Origin: Desulfomonilia bacterium
GTDB taxonomy: Bacteria > Desulfobacterota > Desulfomonilia > UBA1062
NCBI GenBank assembly: GCA_036567785.1
Contig: DATCTV010000060.1
Location: 62,001 to 126,000 of the forward strand
Reading direction: 5' to 3'
DNA length: 64,000 bases
Shown: positions 1 through 9,589 of the stretch, in pieces
How positions within the stretch are numbered: the stretch's first letter is position 1
Layout of the letters: each line of letters begins with the position of its first letter
Notes under the pieces: generated by a model
What the model saw: the letters and a program-made list of their open reading frames with translations, nothing else
Database searches by the model: none
What the model was told of the DNA's origin: nothing
Program-made: the position numbers and the translations under genes

Positions 1-1015
1 CGGCATCAATCCCAGGTTCACATTCGATTCATTTGTCGTGGGAAAATGCAATTCGTTTGCCTATGAAGTGGCAGTCGCAGTATCGGAAGACGGCATCGGA
101 AGGTACAACCCGGTGTATTTCAACTCGGATATCGGGCTAGGGAAAAGCCATATCGCACATTCAATAGGCAACAGGATCGCAAAGAACAGACCGAATGCAA
201 GAATCAAGTTTACATCGGCAAGGGAATTCTCGCAGGAGTATGTCTTTGCAAGCAGAAACGGGTGTATGGACAAGTTCAGACAGGCATACCGCGGGGGGAA
301 AACTGATATATTTTTCCTTGATGATGTCCACATGCTGGGCTCCAAGGAAAAGACCCAGATGGAACTCTCAGGCCTGATAGATGATATGGCGCATACGGGC
401 ACCCAGATAATCTTCTCTGGCTACCGGCCGCCTTCCAATATACCCAACCTTGAGAAATCTCTGAAATCCAGATTCGAAGGCGGTCTCCTCATTGATATAA
501 AGAGGCCTGATATCAAGACAAGAGCGTCAATCGTAAGAGCAAAGGGAATCAGGGAAGGCATGGCATTAACCGATGATGTCGTTGACTTCATAAGCAGTAA
601 TATAGATACGAATATAAGAGAGCTTGAAAGTGCTGTCCTCACCCTTTGCGCCATGAGCACATTCATGAAGAAAAGCATCTCAATCGAACTTGCCAGGGAG
701 ATACTTGAAGGAACGCTTGAACGCAAATCAAGGATAGATATACCTTTTCTGCTGCAGTTCGTTTCAAAACATTTCGGGATTACCGTGGAAGCACTGATAT
801 CTCCATCAAGAAAAAAGGAGCTGGCATACCCCAGACAGGTTGCAATGTATTTCTGCAGAAGATATACAAAGAATACTCTTCAGGAAATCGGAAACGCATT
901 CAACAGAAAACATACCTCTGTCATGCACAGCCTTGAGGTCATGGAATCCGAATATCAGAACAACCTGAAAACGAGGAAGGAGCTTGATTTTCTTTTTGAA
1001 AAACTCGACGGTTAG
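1..1015 (+). CDS. dnaA: Chromosomal replication initiator DnaA, 5'-truncated by window edge
   Basis: This is an AAA+ ATPase that binds DnaA boxes and melts the origin. The reading frame is open from base 2 and begins with the domain III entry (NPRFTFDSFVVG), so the true start lies upstream and domains I-II are not visible. The Walker A region (about 125-148) reads SDIGLGKS, with Ser where the family has the first Gly. Walker B is FFLDD (about 311-325) and the Arg-finger segment is LKSRF. The C-terminal DNA-binding signature (YPRQVAMYF, then KHTSVMHS) is complete but one residue short in its loop. The next gene is not dnaN, so this is not the classical origin arrangement. It is either the sole, divergent DnaA or a paralogue. 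Family assignment is secure. Confidence 0.93.
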   Translation, partial: GINPRFTFDSFVVGKCNSFAYEVAVAVSEDGIGRYNPVYFNSDIGLGKSHIAHSIGNRIAKNRPNARIKFTSAREFSQEYVFASRNGCMDKFRQAYRGGKTDIFFLDDVHMLGSKEKTQMELSGLIDDMAHTGTQIIFSGYRPPSNIPNLEKSLKSRFEGGLLIDIKRPDIKTRASIVRAKGIREGMALTDDVVDFISSNIDTNIRELESAVLTLCAMSTFMKKSISIELAREILEGTLERKSRIDIPFLLQFVSKHFGITVEALISPSRKKELAYPRQVAMYFCRRYTKNTLQEIGNAFNRKHTSVMHSLEVMESEYQNNLKTRKELDFLFEKLDG

Positions 1016-1043
1016 TTACCGGATTTTCTATCAGGATTAATCT

Positions 1044-1072
1044 GTTGACTAAGACAGGGTTTTTTCCATAGA
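1044..1072 (+). promoter_or_regulatory. Possible sigma-70 promoter before the GH13 gene
   Basis: TTGACT, a 17-base spacer and ATAGAT lie in the 110-base gap between dnaA and the GH13 gene. The -35 is good and the -10 poor. Inference from pattern only. Confidence 0.25.
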
Positions 1073-1125
1073 TATATTGTGGGTTGTTGTGGCTGATTCT
1101 TTACAGATAGCCCCCGGGAGAGCTT

Positions 1126-4100
1126 ATGTTTGAATTCCACATTTCTAAAGCTGCAAGAGACAAGTTCGAATTTGATGAAACACTCTTTTCCACTTCCGGC
1201 AACGTAATATTCGCAAACATCCAGGGCGTCCGACAGTTTACCGAGAGGATAAACAAGAAAAGAAGGAATGAGGCCAGTAAGCCGCCTTCTTTCAGTACAG
1301 GCGACATTTATGCACTGGGTCTTATCGATGAAGCCCTGCATCATGTAATTGATATCTACAGGCAATCGGTAAACCCTGATTCGATTGAAAAAGCATTCAG
1401 CTGGATAACAAAAAAAGTCGGCAGAAAAAATGTTAATGAATGTCTTGAGGCTTTCACCGCACTTTTCCCGCCGGCAGATGTGTATAAGGGGAATGTCTCT
1501 GTTAAAGATTATCTCAAGCTCTCAACAGATGGTGTACCAAATACGCACATCACCCTGCAGGAAATTCTGCTTCTATCTCTCGCAAACAGCAATCCCGCAT
1601 TCGTCCCTTTCATGGAGTTTTTTGAAGATTCACCGCTCAAAGATACCGCATACGGGAAAATAATCGACGAAATCGAAAAATTCTTCAGGACACAACCCGG
1701 ATTCGGACCGTTTAACAACCCCCTTGTCGAGATGCTGAAAGAACCACAGACCGCGTCACCTTATTCCATCTACGGTCAGCTTGAGTATATAAAAACGCAC
1801 TGGGGAGAACTGCTGAAAGACCTTCTGATAAGGGTACTGGGCGGTATCGACCTGATAAAAGAGGAAAGAAAATCCAGATTTTCAGGTCCCGGACCCACTC
1901 AGATCCTCACTTTCGGAGATGAAGGCTTGTCAGGCCCGGGGCTTAAGACGGCAGGGCTTGATGAAATCGAGAAGTTCACCCCCGATACAGACTGGATGCC
2001 AAGGCTCGTCCTTATGGCCAAATCCACCTATGTCTGGCTTAACCAGCTGTCCGCCAAGTATGGCAGAAACATATCCCGTATCGATCAGATTCCCGATGAA
2101 GAGCTTGAACGGCTTTCACGCTGGGGATTCACCGGACTTTGGCTGATCGGTGTCTGGGAGAGGAGTCCCGCCTCCAGGAAGATAAAGCAGATGACCGGGA
2201 ATCCCGAGGCCGAGGCATCGGCCTATTCGATATATGACTATACCATTTCAAATGACCTCGGTGGTGAAGAAGCTTACAGGAACCTTAAAGAACGGGCATG
2301 GACTTTCGGCATAAGGCTCGCCACGGACATGGTGCCAAACCATATGGGCATATATTCAAGATGGGTTATAGAGCATCCCGACTGGTTCATACAGCTTGAT
2401 TATCCGCCTTTTCCCTCCTATTCGTTCACCGGCCCCAACCTTTCCGATGACCCCAGGGTGGAGTTGTATATAGAAGACGGCTACTGGAGCAGGACAGATG
2501 CGGCAGTTGTCTTCAAACGTGTCGACAGAGAAACCGGAAACGTAAGATACATCTATCATGGAAACGACGGCACTCATATGCCCTGGAACGATACGGCTCA
2601 GCTCGACCATCTGAAGCATGAGGTAAGGCAGGCCGTGATAGACCTTACCCTGGATGTTGCCAGGAGGTTTCCGGTCATAAGATTCGATGCGGCAATGACG
2701 CTCGCGAAAAAACATTTTCAGCGCCTGTGGTATCCGGTCCCGGGCATGGGGGGGGATATCCCTTCCAGGGCGGGGCTGGGACTTTCGAATGACGAGTTCA
2801 ACAGGATGTTCCCGAAAGAGTTCTGGCGAGAGCTTGTCGACAGGTTTGCAGAAGAGGCGCCGAACACCCTTCTGCTGGCCGAGGCATTCTGGCTCATGGA
2901 AGGATATTTTGTAAGAAGTCTGGGCATGCACCGTGTATATAACAGTGCGTTCATGAACATGCTCAAGAATGAGGAAAACAGTAAATACAGGGACGTGATG
3001 AAAAACGTGCTCAGGTTCAATCCCGAAATCCTGAGACGTTTCGTGAACTTCATGAACAACCCCGACGAAGAGTCGGCCGTAGTCCAGTTCGGCAAGGGTG
3101 ACAAGTATTTCGGCATCGCACTGCTTATGGTCACGATGCCCGGCCTTCCCATGTTCGGCCACGGCCAGGTAGAAGGCTATTCGGAAAAGTACGGCATGGA
3201 ATACCGCAGGGCCTACAGGGACGAACAGCCGGATAATGATCTTATATCAAGGCATGAAAAAGAAATATTCCCGCTTCTGAAAAAGAGACACCTCTTCAGC
3301 GGTGTGGAAAATTTCGTATTGTACGATGTCGTAAGCCCCAGCGGATGGATAAACGAGGATGTGTTCGCCTATTCGAACATGGCAGACGATGAGCGCGCAA
3401 TAATCATCTATAACAACAGATATGCCGAGGCCAGGGGTTATGTCAGAAGGTCCGTCGGCATTAACATCGATGCAGGGGGAAAGAGAAATATCGTTCACAA
3501 AACGATCTCCGAAGGCTTGAGGCTTAAAAACCATCCCAACATATATTATATTTTTAAAGATTACAGAAACTCGCTTGAATACATAAGGAGCGGCAAGGAA
3601 CTTTCCGACAATGGACTGAGCGTACAACTGGGGGCATTCCAGTCCAATATTTTTCTGGATTTCAAGGAGGTTCAGGACTATCCCGACGGACTCTATGCAA
3701 GGCTTGAAAGGTACCTCTCGGGAAGGGGAGTGCCGGACATAAAGGCGGTGTTCAAAGACCTTTACCTTGAGAATATACATTCCGCCTTCAGAAGCCTGAT
3801 AAATTACAACAACCTGAATCTCCTCATCAATGCGACCGGCAAAGACCTGCATGCCGAACTCGAGAGATTCGAAGAAAGACTCGAAAGGCTCATCATAGAA
3901 ATCAGAAAGGTAACCAGCATAAAACCAGATACGGATAATGTCATCAGGAAGACATCTGATAAAATCAGGCTGGTCATTGAAAACAAAGACCTGATCTCGG
4001 AAAAATCGTTCATGAACAATCTGCAGACATGCACGGAAACAGGGGCCCTCTGCTTTGCCGTTGTCTGGGCAATGATCCATAACCTAGGGGCCCTGTTCAC

Positions 4101-4575
4101 CGACAGCAGCACCGGCAGACGCACAAGACTTCTGCTTGATGAAATGTTGTTCTCAGGAATCATAAAGGAACTTATTTCGGAACATGACGAGTGTTCCGTT
4201 GACGGAGATCATGCCATCGAACTCCTTAAAATCCTGTGTTCCGAAGAAGACAGGTCCCTTCCCATCATTGAGCACCTTCCGGAAATCACCCTTGAACTGA
4301 TCACCGACAGTGATGTCAGATCACTCCTGGGCATAAACATCTATAATGACATAGAATGGTTCAACAGAGAATCTTATCAGGTGCTGGCCACCTGGCTGTT
4401 TTATATATTCACCCTTAAGAAGATCGAGCAAAATCCCGAAGAGAAGAATGCGTCGGAGGATATTTTCAGAACCCTTGACAGGCTGGTGGAAGCTGCAGAA
4501 GAATCATCGTACCGTCTGGCCTGGTTGATAAAACTGCTTTCTAAACCCTTCGGAGATGATGGTAATGACAAGTAA
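1126..4575 (+). CDS. Large GH13 (alpha-amylase family) protein
   Basis: This is an alpha-glucan-active or glucosyl-transferring enzyme of glycoside hydrolase family 13, 1149 residues, with no signal peptide and so probably cytoplasmic. The (beta/alpha)8 barrel lies roughly at residues 330-720. Region I is DMVPNHMG (Asp401), region II RFDAA (nucleophile Asp521), region III LLAEAFW (acid/base Glu586) and region IV NNPDEE (Asp647), so all catalytic carboxylates are present. About 300 residues precede the barrel and about 400 follow it, without domains I can name. The start has a GGGAG ribosome site. Its stop codon lies inside the start of the GlmS-like gene, so the two are probably translationally coupled. 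Substrate (glycogen, trehalose or maltose type) cannot be told from sequence. Confidence 0.85.
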   Translation: MFEFHISKAARDKFEFDETLFSTSGNVIFANIQGVRQFTERINKKRRNEASKPPSFSTGDIYALGLIDEALHHVIDIYRQSVNPDSIEKAFSWITKKVGRKNVNECLEAFTALFPPADVYKGNVSVKDYLKLSTDGVPNTHITLQEILLLSLANSNPAFVPFMEFFEDSPLKDTAYGKIIDEIEKFFRTQPGFGPFNNPLVEMLKEPQTASPYSIYGQLEYIKTHWGELLKDLLIRVLGGIDLIKEERKSRFSGPGPTQILTFGDEGLSGPGLKTAGLDEIEKFTPDTDWMPRLVLMAKSTYVWLNQLSAKYGRNISRIDQIPDEELERLSRWGFTGLWLIGVWERSPASRKIKQMTGNPEAEASAYSIYDYTISNDLGGEEAYRNLKERAWTFGIRLATDMVPNHMGIYSRWVIEHPDWFIQLDYPPFPSYSFTGPNLSDDPRVELYIEDGYWSRTDAAVVFKRVDRETGNVRYIYHGNDGTHMPWNDTAQLDHLKHEVRQAVIDLTLDVARRFPVIRFDAAMTLAKKHFQRLWYPVPGMGGDIPSRAGLGLSNDEFNRMFPKEFWRELVDRFAEEAPNTLLLAEAFWLMEGYFVRSLGMHRVYNSAFMNMLKNEENSKYRDVMKNVLRFNPEILRRFVNFMNNPDEESAVVQFGKGDKYFGIALLMVTMPGLPMFGHGQVEGYSEKYGMEYRRAYRDEQPDNDLISRHEKEIFPLLKKRHLFSGVENFVLYDVVSPSGWINEDVFAYSNMADDERAIIIYNNRYAEARGYVRRSVGINIDAGGKRNIVHKTISEGLRLKNHPNIYYIFKDYRNSLEYIRSGKELSDNGLSVQLGAFQSNIFLDFKEVQDYPDGLYARLERYLSGRGVPDIKAVFKDLYLENIHSAFRSLINYNNLNLLINATGKDLHAELERFEERLERLIIEIRKVTSIKPDTDNVIRKTSDKIRLVIENKDLISEKSFMNNLQTCTETGALCFAVVWAMIHNLGALFTDSSTGRRTRLLLDEMLFSGIIKELISEHDECSVDGDHAIELLKILCSEEDRSLPIIEHLPEITLELITDSDVRSLLGINIYNDIEWFNRESYQVLATWLFYIFTLKKIEQNPEEKNASEDIFRTLDRLVEAAEESSYRLAWLIKLLSKPFGDDGNDK

Positions 4576-7500
4576 GATTGTATCAGGTTTAAAGACACTA
4601 TTATCATATAATATTCATATCGGTTGCAGGCCTGAAAATGCGCCGGCAAGATCAATAATTCTTTTCCCCTTTCAACCTGAAAGGCTGAACTGCGGCCTGG
4701 CTGGCATCCTTGCCATAAAAGGGGCTGAAACCGACAAAACGATCCCCGAAAAATTTTCCTCACTTACCCGAAAGATTTTCTCCATGGGTTTGGACAGCTC
4801 CAAGCTTTCGGATTTTTTAATTCCCGATACGCTCGACAAGCTCGAAGGGATGCTCTTTTCAATGAAACAGGACACAGGGCTGCAATTTGAAATAAACAGA
4901 GACGGCCGTCTCAACAGTCTGAAAAAGCTCTCCCTCGAACTTGACAGCTTTATAGGCTCTCAGGAGCAGTTCCTCGAATCAATGGCGCCTGAAATGCCTG
5001 TATCAGACCTTGAAACCATTTCAAGCCGCCTTATCAGGCTCAAAGATATCCTCTGGGGACTCAAGGAAGATCTCCTTAAAAACCAGGAAAAAATTGCAGG
5101 CCTGTGTGGAGATATCTCGAGTCTTTCACAATTCGGCAAATATCAGCGACTTAATTCCATTCTTAATGCAATGGACAGGCTCGAGGTCAGGGGCAGGGAT
5201 TCAACAGGCGTACAGATCGCTTTCAGAATGGAACCGTCCTCAATGGACAGCATTATAAAAAAACTGGAGACCCTGGGCCTTGACAAGGAATTCCTCGAAA
5301 GAAGCGCAGCCGGTGAGCTTATGAACCGTTCAATAAACATTTCAGACGATTTTGCCGCCTTTACCTACAAGACCGCATCCATCACCGGCGAACTCGGCAG
5401 GAACTGCAGGGAACTCAGAGGATTCATCTCGCAGGACCAGATATTGAAAGAATTCCTTGCTGCGGGCGGTAATGATGAGATGTATCTGGCGCATACAAGG
5501 TGGGCTTCAGTGGGCGCAATTAACATACCCAATTGCCACCCGGTGAACAACTGCACACTTTGTTCGGCCGGTACAGTCGTACTGGACAAGACCTATCCTG
5601 CATACGGCAGCGGCAGGTTCTTCATCAACGTCGCGCTTAACGGTGATATCGACAATTACCTTGATATAAAATCCCGGTGCGAGGCATCAGGCAGGCTCCT
5701 GGATACGAGGGTGACATCGGACACCAAGGCCATACCGGTAGAGATAGAAAGACACCTCCTTGACGGCTGCACCCTGAAAGAGGCGTTCAGGAAAGCCGTA
5801 TCCTCTTTTGTTGGGTCCCATGCAATTGCAATGGAATCGAATCTGGAACCGGGAAAGATGTACCTGGCTCTTCATGGAAGCGGTCAGGCGCTTTTCGTGG
5901 GTCTTTCGGATAACCAGTATTCCTTCGCTTCCGAAGTCTACGGTATTGTTGAAGAAACACCCGTATTCTTAAAATTGGACGGAGAAAGCCCCCGCATGGA
6001 AGGCGAACCTGCCTCATCAGGTCAGATATTCGTTCTCTCAAACGATAAGGGACCGGGCCTTTATGGAATCGAGGCCCTGTATTATGACGGCCATCCCATA
6101 ACCCTCGAAAAAGGAAACATCAAAAGGGCGGAGATTACAACACGTGACATAGACCGGGGCATGCATCCACATTTCCTTATCAAGGAGATAACGGATTCTC
6201 CGTCTTCTGTAAGAAAAACCCTCAGGGGTAAATATAAAATATCGGGTGGTACGGTAAATTTCAACCTGGGGGAAGAAGTCGTCTCACGGAAAATGAAACA
6301 GGACCTGCTCGAAGGCAGGATCAGGAATATCTATATAATAGGCCAGGGCACGGCAGCCGTTGCCGGGACCGCAATAGCAGAAGCAATGGCTGTTTACCTG
6401 AAGAATACCAACCTCAATATTCAGGCGAAAAAGGCAACCGACCTCAGCGGATTCGCAGCGGACGACGACCTCGCCAGGTCGCTTGTCATTGCGGTTACAC
6501 AGTCTGGAACAACCACCGACACCAACAGAGCCGTAACCATGGCAAGGGATAAAGGAGCCCTTGTCCTTGCAATAGTAAACCGCAGGCAGTCGGACATAAC
6601 CACAAAAGCCCATGGAATATTATACACAAGCGACGGACGGGACATCGAGATGTCGGTTGCATCGACCAAGGCATTCTACTCCCAGATAGCGGCTGGTTAT
6701 GTCCTGACGCTGTATTTAGCCAAGCTTTTGAATGCCATCCCCGATGCGGATATCATCAGGGAGCTTGAAGGCCTTGGCAGGGCTCCGGCGCTTATGAACC
6801 GGGTGCTTGCAAGGATGGAAGATTTAAAAAAAACTGCCTGGGATCTGGTGAGGCTCAAGAAATACTGGGCTGTCGTCGGCAGCGGAACAAACAAGGTGGC
6901 GGCCGACGAGGTGAGGATAAAGCTGAGCGAACTCTGCTACAAGACAATCTCATCGGATATTATTGAAGACAAGAAGCATATCGACCTCTCAGCCGAGCCT
7001 CTTATACTTGTCATGGCTGCTGGGAGCCCGGATATCGTGCTTGAGGACATCGTCAAGGATTCCGCCATTTTCAAGGCGCATGCATCAAAGGTGGTTGTCA
7101 TAGCAGACGAAGACGAGAGGCGTTTCGACAATGTTGCTGATCATGTCTTCAATGTGCCCAAGGCTTCATTTCCTTTATCAGTCATCATGAATACGCTGGC
7201 AGGTCATATCTGGGGTTATTATGCAGCACTAAGCCTGGATGAACAGGCAGGTCATTTCAGGGACTTCAGGATAAAGCTGTCCGATGTCCTTGCAAAACAT
7301 GAAGAAGAAGGCCTGTCCATATTCGAAATCATGGCGGACAGGGATCTTCACATGGTTGTAGATGACTTTGCCCGGGAATTCAATGAATGGCGGGGTGCGG
7401 GCCACCTGGCAAGTCTTAACGTGGATACGGCGACCGATCTTACGCTGCTGCTCAAATACGCAACAGGCAAAATAGCCCCTGAAGAATACAGAAAGGATTT

Positions 7501-8212
7501 CAAGGGGAGAAAGGCCTCTTCACCCATAGAGATGCTCGATATAACACTGGGCAAAGCCATCGACGAACTTGCGAGACCTGTCGATGCCATCAGGCATCAG
7601 GCAAAGACAGTAACCGTGGGGACAAGCAGAAAGATCGAGACGCTGAAAGGGGTAATATTCGATTCCCTCTACTCACTCGGATTTACGACAGAAAACATCA
7701 CTCAGAAAGATATACTCGCCATAAAGAGAATCCAGCCCGCGGTCAACTCTGTAAAAGGATTTGCCCTGTACAGCATAACCGGCCTTGATATTGACGGGAT
7801 GCCGACTGATTCTTCCAGACTGATGCTGGAAAAGAAAGGGGGCGTGGCGGCCGGTCTTAAATCGAGGGCGGATGCCGGAACACCACTGATGGGAACAAAA
7901 AGGGCCATCATAAAGAACCGCGAAATCTATGCAGGAAGCGGCAAGTCAGACAGCGCATCCATAGTCATAATATCGCTTCTGGGCCAGAACCTGATCCCTG
8001 AACAGCTTGTGCTGTTCCATGTAGACTTTGAAACCGCGCTTGACATCGAAAAGAAGAAGGCGATTCTGGGAGAAAAACTAGGCGACATCATGAACATGCT
8101 CGAAGAAGAAAACATTGCATGGCGGGATGACTTCATAAGAAATCTGCCTGTAAAACTGCTGCTCGGAGAAGCACCCGAGGTTATTGCCGACATAATCAAA
8201 AAGGAGATCTGA
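4565..8212 (+). CDS. Double-length GlmS-like amidotransferase/isomerase
   Basis: Related to glucosamine-6-phosphate synthase, which makes glucosamine-6-P from fructose-6-P and glutamine, but twice the usual 610 residues. Numbered from the upstream ATG at 4556, the class II amidotransferase domain begins at Cys46 (NCGLAG), behind a 45-residue leader rather than at the N-terminus. A helical insert of about 140 residues follows before the VRGRDSTG motif. HTRWASVG, LNGD and TSDT supply the Arg, Asn and Asp of the glutaminase site. Two SIS domains follow (TQSGTTTDT with VASTKAF; then VVGSGTNK), and about 270 unassigned residues form the C-terminus. I favour the ATG at 4565, which sits nine bases after GGAG; 4556 is in the same frame. 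glmM follows by one base, which supports an amino-sugar role. Confidence 0.85.
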   Translation: MTSKIVSGLKTLLSYNIHIGCRPENAPARSIILFPFQPERLNCGLAGILAIKGAETDKTIPEKFSSLTRKIFSMGLDSSKLSDFLIPDTLDKLEGMLFSMKQDTGLQFEINRDGRLNSLKKLSLELDSFIGSQEQFLESMAPEMPVSDLETISSRLIRLKDILWGLKEDLLKNQEKIAGLCGDISSLSQFGKYQRLNSILNAMDRLEVRGRDSTGVQIAFRMEPSSMDSIIKKLETLGLDKEFLERSAAGELMNRSINISDDFAAFTYKTASITGELGRNCRELRGFISQDQILKEFLAAGGNDEMYLAHTRWASVGAINIPNCHPVNNCTLCSAGTVVLDKTYPAYGSGRFFINVALNGDIDNYLDIKSRCEASGRLLDTRVTSDTKAIPVEIERHLLDGCTLKEAFRKAVSSFVGSHAIAMESNLEPGKMYLALHGSGQALFVGLSDNQYSFASEVYGIVEETPVFLKLDGESPRMEGEPASSGQIFVLSNDKGPGLYGIEALYYDGHPITLEKGNIKRAEITTRDIDRGMHPHFLIKEITDSPSSVRKTLRGKYKISGGTVNFNLGEEVVSRKMKQDLLEGRIRNIYIIGQGTAAVAGTAIAEAMAVYLKNTNLNIQAKKATDLSGFAADDDLARSLVIAVTQSGTTTDTNRAVTMARDKGALVLAIVNRRQSDITTKAHGILYTSDGRDIEMSVASTKAFYSQIAAGYVLTLYLAKLLNAIPDADIIRELEGLGRAPALMNRVLARMEDLKKTAWDLVRLKKYWAVVGSGTNKVAADEVRIKLSELCYKTISSDIIEDKKHIDLSAEPLILVMAAGSPDIVLEDIVKDSAIFKAHASKVVVIADEDERRFDNVADHVFNVPKASFPLSVIMNTLAGHIWGYYAALSLDEQAGHFRDFRIKLSDVLAKHEEEGLSIFEIMADRDLHMVVDDFAREFNEWRGAGHLASLNVDTATDLTLLLKYATGKIAPEEYRKDFKGRKASSPIEMLDITLGKAIDELARPVDAIRHQAKTVTVGTSRKIETLKGVIFDSLYSLGFTTENITQKDILAIKRIQPAVNSVKGFALYSITGLDIDGMPTDSSRLMLEKKGGVAAGLKSRADAGTPLMGTKRAIIKNREIYAGSGKSDSASIVIISLLGQNLIPEQLVLFHVDFETALDIEKKKAILGEKLGDIMNMLEEENIAWRDDFIRNLPVKLLLGEAPEVIADIIKKEI

Positions 8213-8213
8213 A

Positions 8214-9560
8214 ATGGGAAAACTCTTTGGTACCGACGGGATACGCGGGGTTGCAAACACATACCCCATGACAGCCGAAGTGGCGCTCAAAGTCGGTATG
8301 GCCATAGCATACACATGCAGGAAGGAAGGACATACGCCCAGGATAGTCATCGGAAAGGACACCAGACTTTCTGGCTATATGATAGAAGACGCACTCGTTT
8401 CAGGCGTGTGTTCCATGGGTGCGGATGCCCTAGTCATAGGCGTCATGCCTACACCGGGCGTCGCATTCCTCACACAGAGCATGCGTGCGGATGCGGGCAT
8501 CGTAATTTCGGCATCGCATAACCCTTATGAGGATAACGGCATCAAGATATTCTCTAAGACCGGTTTCAAGCTGCCTGATGATAAAGAGGCTGAAATCGAA
8601 GACCTGATCCTCTCGGACAGTCTTAACGAGTTGAGAAGCCCATCTAAAGAACTCGGCAAGGCTTACAGGATAGACGACGCACGAGGCAGGTATATCGTTT
8701 TCATCAAAAATTCATTCCCCTCTGAACTCAGCCTTGAAGGCATGAAAATTGTTCTGGACTGCTCAAACGGTGCGACCTACAGGGTGGCGCCAGAGGTCTT
8801 TTTCGAACTCGGCGCAGAGGTAATCAACCTGGCCAACACGCCTGACGGAAGAAATATAAACAACAGCTGCGGCTCGCAGCATCCTGAAAAAATGGCCGAA
8901 GAGGTCGTAAGGAGAGGGGCGCAGGCCGGATTCGCATTCGACGGCGACGGGGACAGGATGATAGCGGTTGATGAAAAGGGCAACGTCCTCACGGGTGATC
9001 AGATGATAGCGATCTGCGCCAAGGCCCTGAAACAACAAGATAAACTGAAAAACAATCTTGTCGTTACTACAGTTATGAGCAACCTGGGATTCAAAATTGC
9101 ACTTAAGGAACTGGGCATATCTCACATCGAGGCAAATGTAGGCGACAGGTATGTCCTTGAGGAGATGATTGATAAGGGGGCAATAATCGGAGGCGAAGAT
9201 TCCGGGCACATCATTTTCCTCGATCATCATACGACAGGAGACGGAATCATAGCGGCTCTGCAGCTTGCACGTGTGATGAAGGAAGAGAACAGGCCGCTTT
9301 CAGGTCTTGGCGTGATGCAGGTTTTTCCACAGAAGCTTATAAATATAACCGTAAAGAGCAAACCCGATATTGAGACAGTACCGGAGATTGTCTCTGCCAT
9401 AAAGCTGGCGGAAAAAGCGCTGGGCGACAAAGGAAGGGTGCTTGTGCGCTATTCCGGCACACAGCAGATGTGCAGGGTTATGGTCGAGGGTCCGACAAAG
9501 GAAGAGACCGACAAATATTGCGAGATGATTGCCGCAGTTGTAAGGGCCACAATCGGCTGA
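8214..9560 (+). CDS. glmM: Phosphoglucosamine mutase
   Basis: Converts glucosamine-6-P to glucosamine-1-P on the way to UDP-GlcNAc for peptidoglycan and LPS; cytoplasmic. At 448 residues it has normal family length. FGTDGIRG opens the protein, the phosphoserine loop is SASHNP with Ser101, the metal loop is DGDGDR near residue 243, and the sugar-phosphate tail loop is RYSGTQ. The start has a GGAG site inside the end of the GlmS-like gene. Product and operon position agree with the neighbours on both sides. Confidence 0.96.
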   Translation: MGKLFGTDGIRGVANTYPMTAEVALKVGMAIAYTCRKEGHTPRIVIGKDTRLSGYMIEDALVSGVCSMGADALVIGVMPTPGVAFLTQSMRADAGIVISASHNPYEDNGIKIFSKTGFKLPDDKEAEIEDLILSDSLNELRSPSKELGKAYRIDDARGRYIVFIKNSFPSELSLEGMKIVLDCSNGATYRVAPEVFFELGAEVINLANTPDGRNINNSCGSQHPEKMAEEVVRRGAQAGFAFDGDGDRMIAVDEKGNVLTGDQMIAICAKALKQQDKLKNNLVVTTVMSNLGFKIALKELGISHIEANVGDRYVLEEMIDKGAIIGGEDSGHIIFLDHHTTGDGIIAALQLARVMKEENRPLSGLGVMQVFPQKLINITVKSKPDIETVPEIVSAIKLAEKALGDKGRVLVRYSGTQQMCRVMVEGPTKEETDKYCEMIAAVVRATIG

Positions 9561-9589
9561 AACGCAAATAAGGATAAAAATCAAGGAGT

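Noticed and set aside
2356-4080. Two long minus-strand open frames (268 and 277 codons) antisense to the GH13 gene
   Set aside because: They follow the codon pattern of the GH13 gene, lack ribosome sites and recognisable motifs, and the plus-strand gene has all family motifs.
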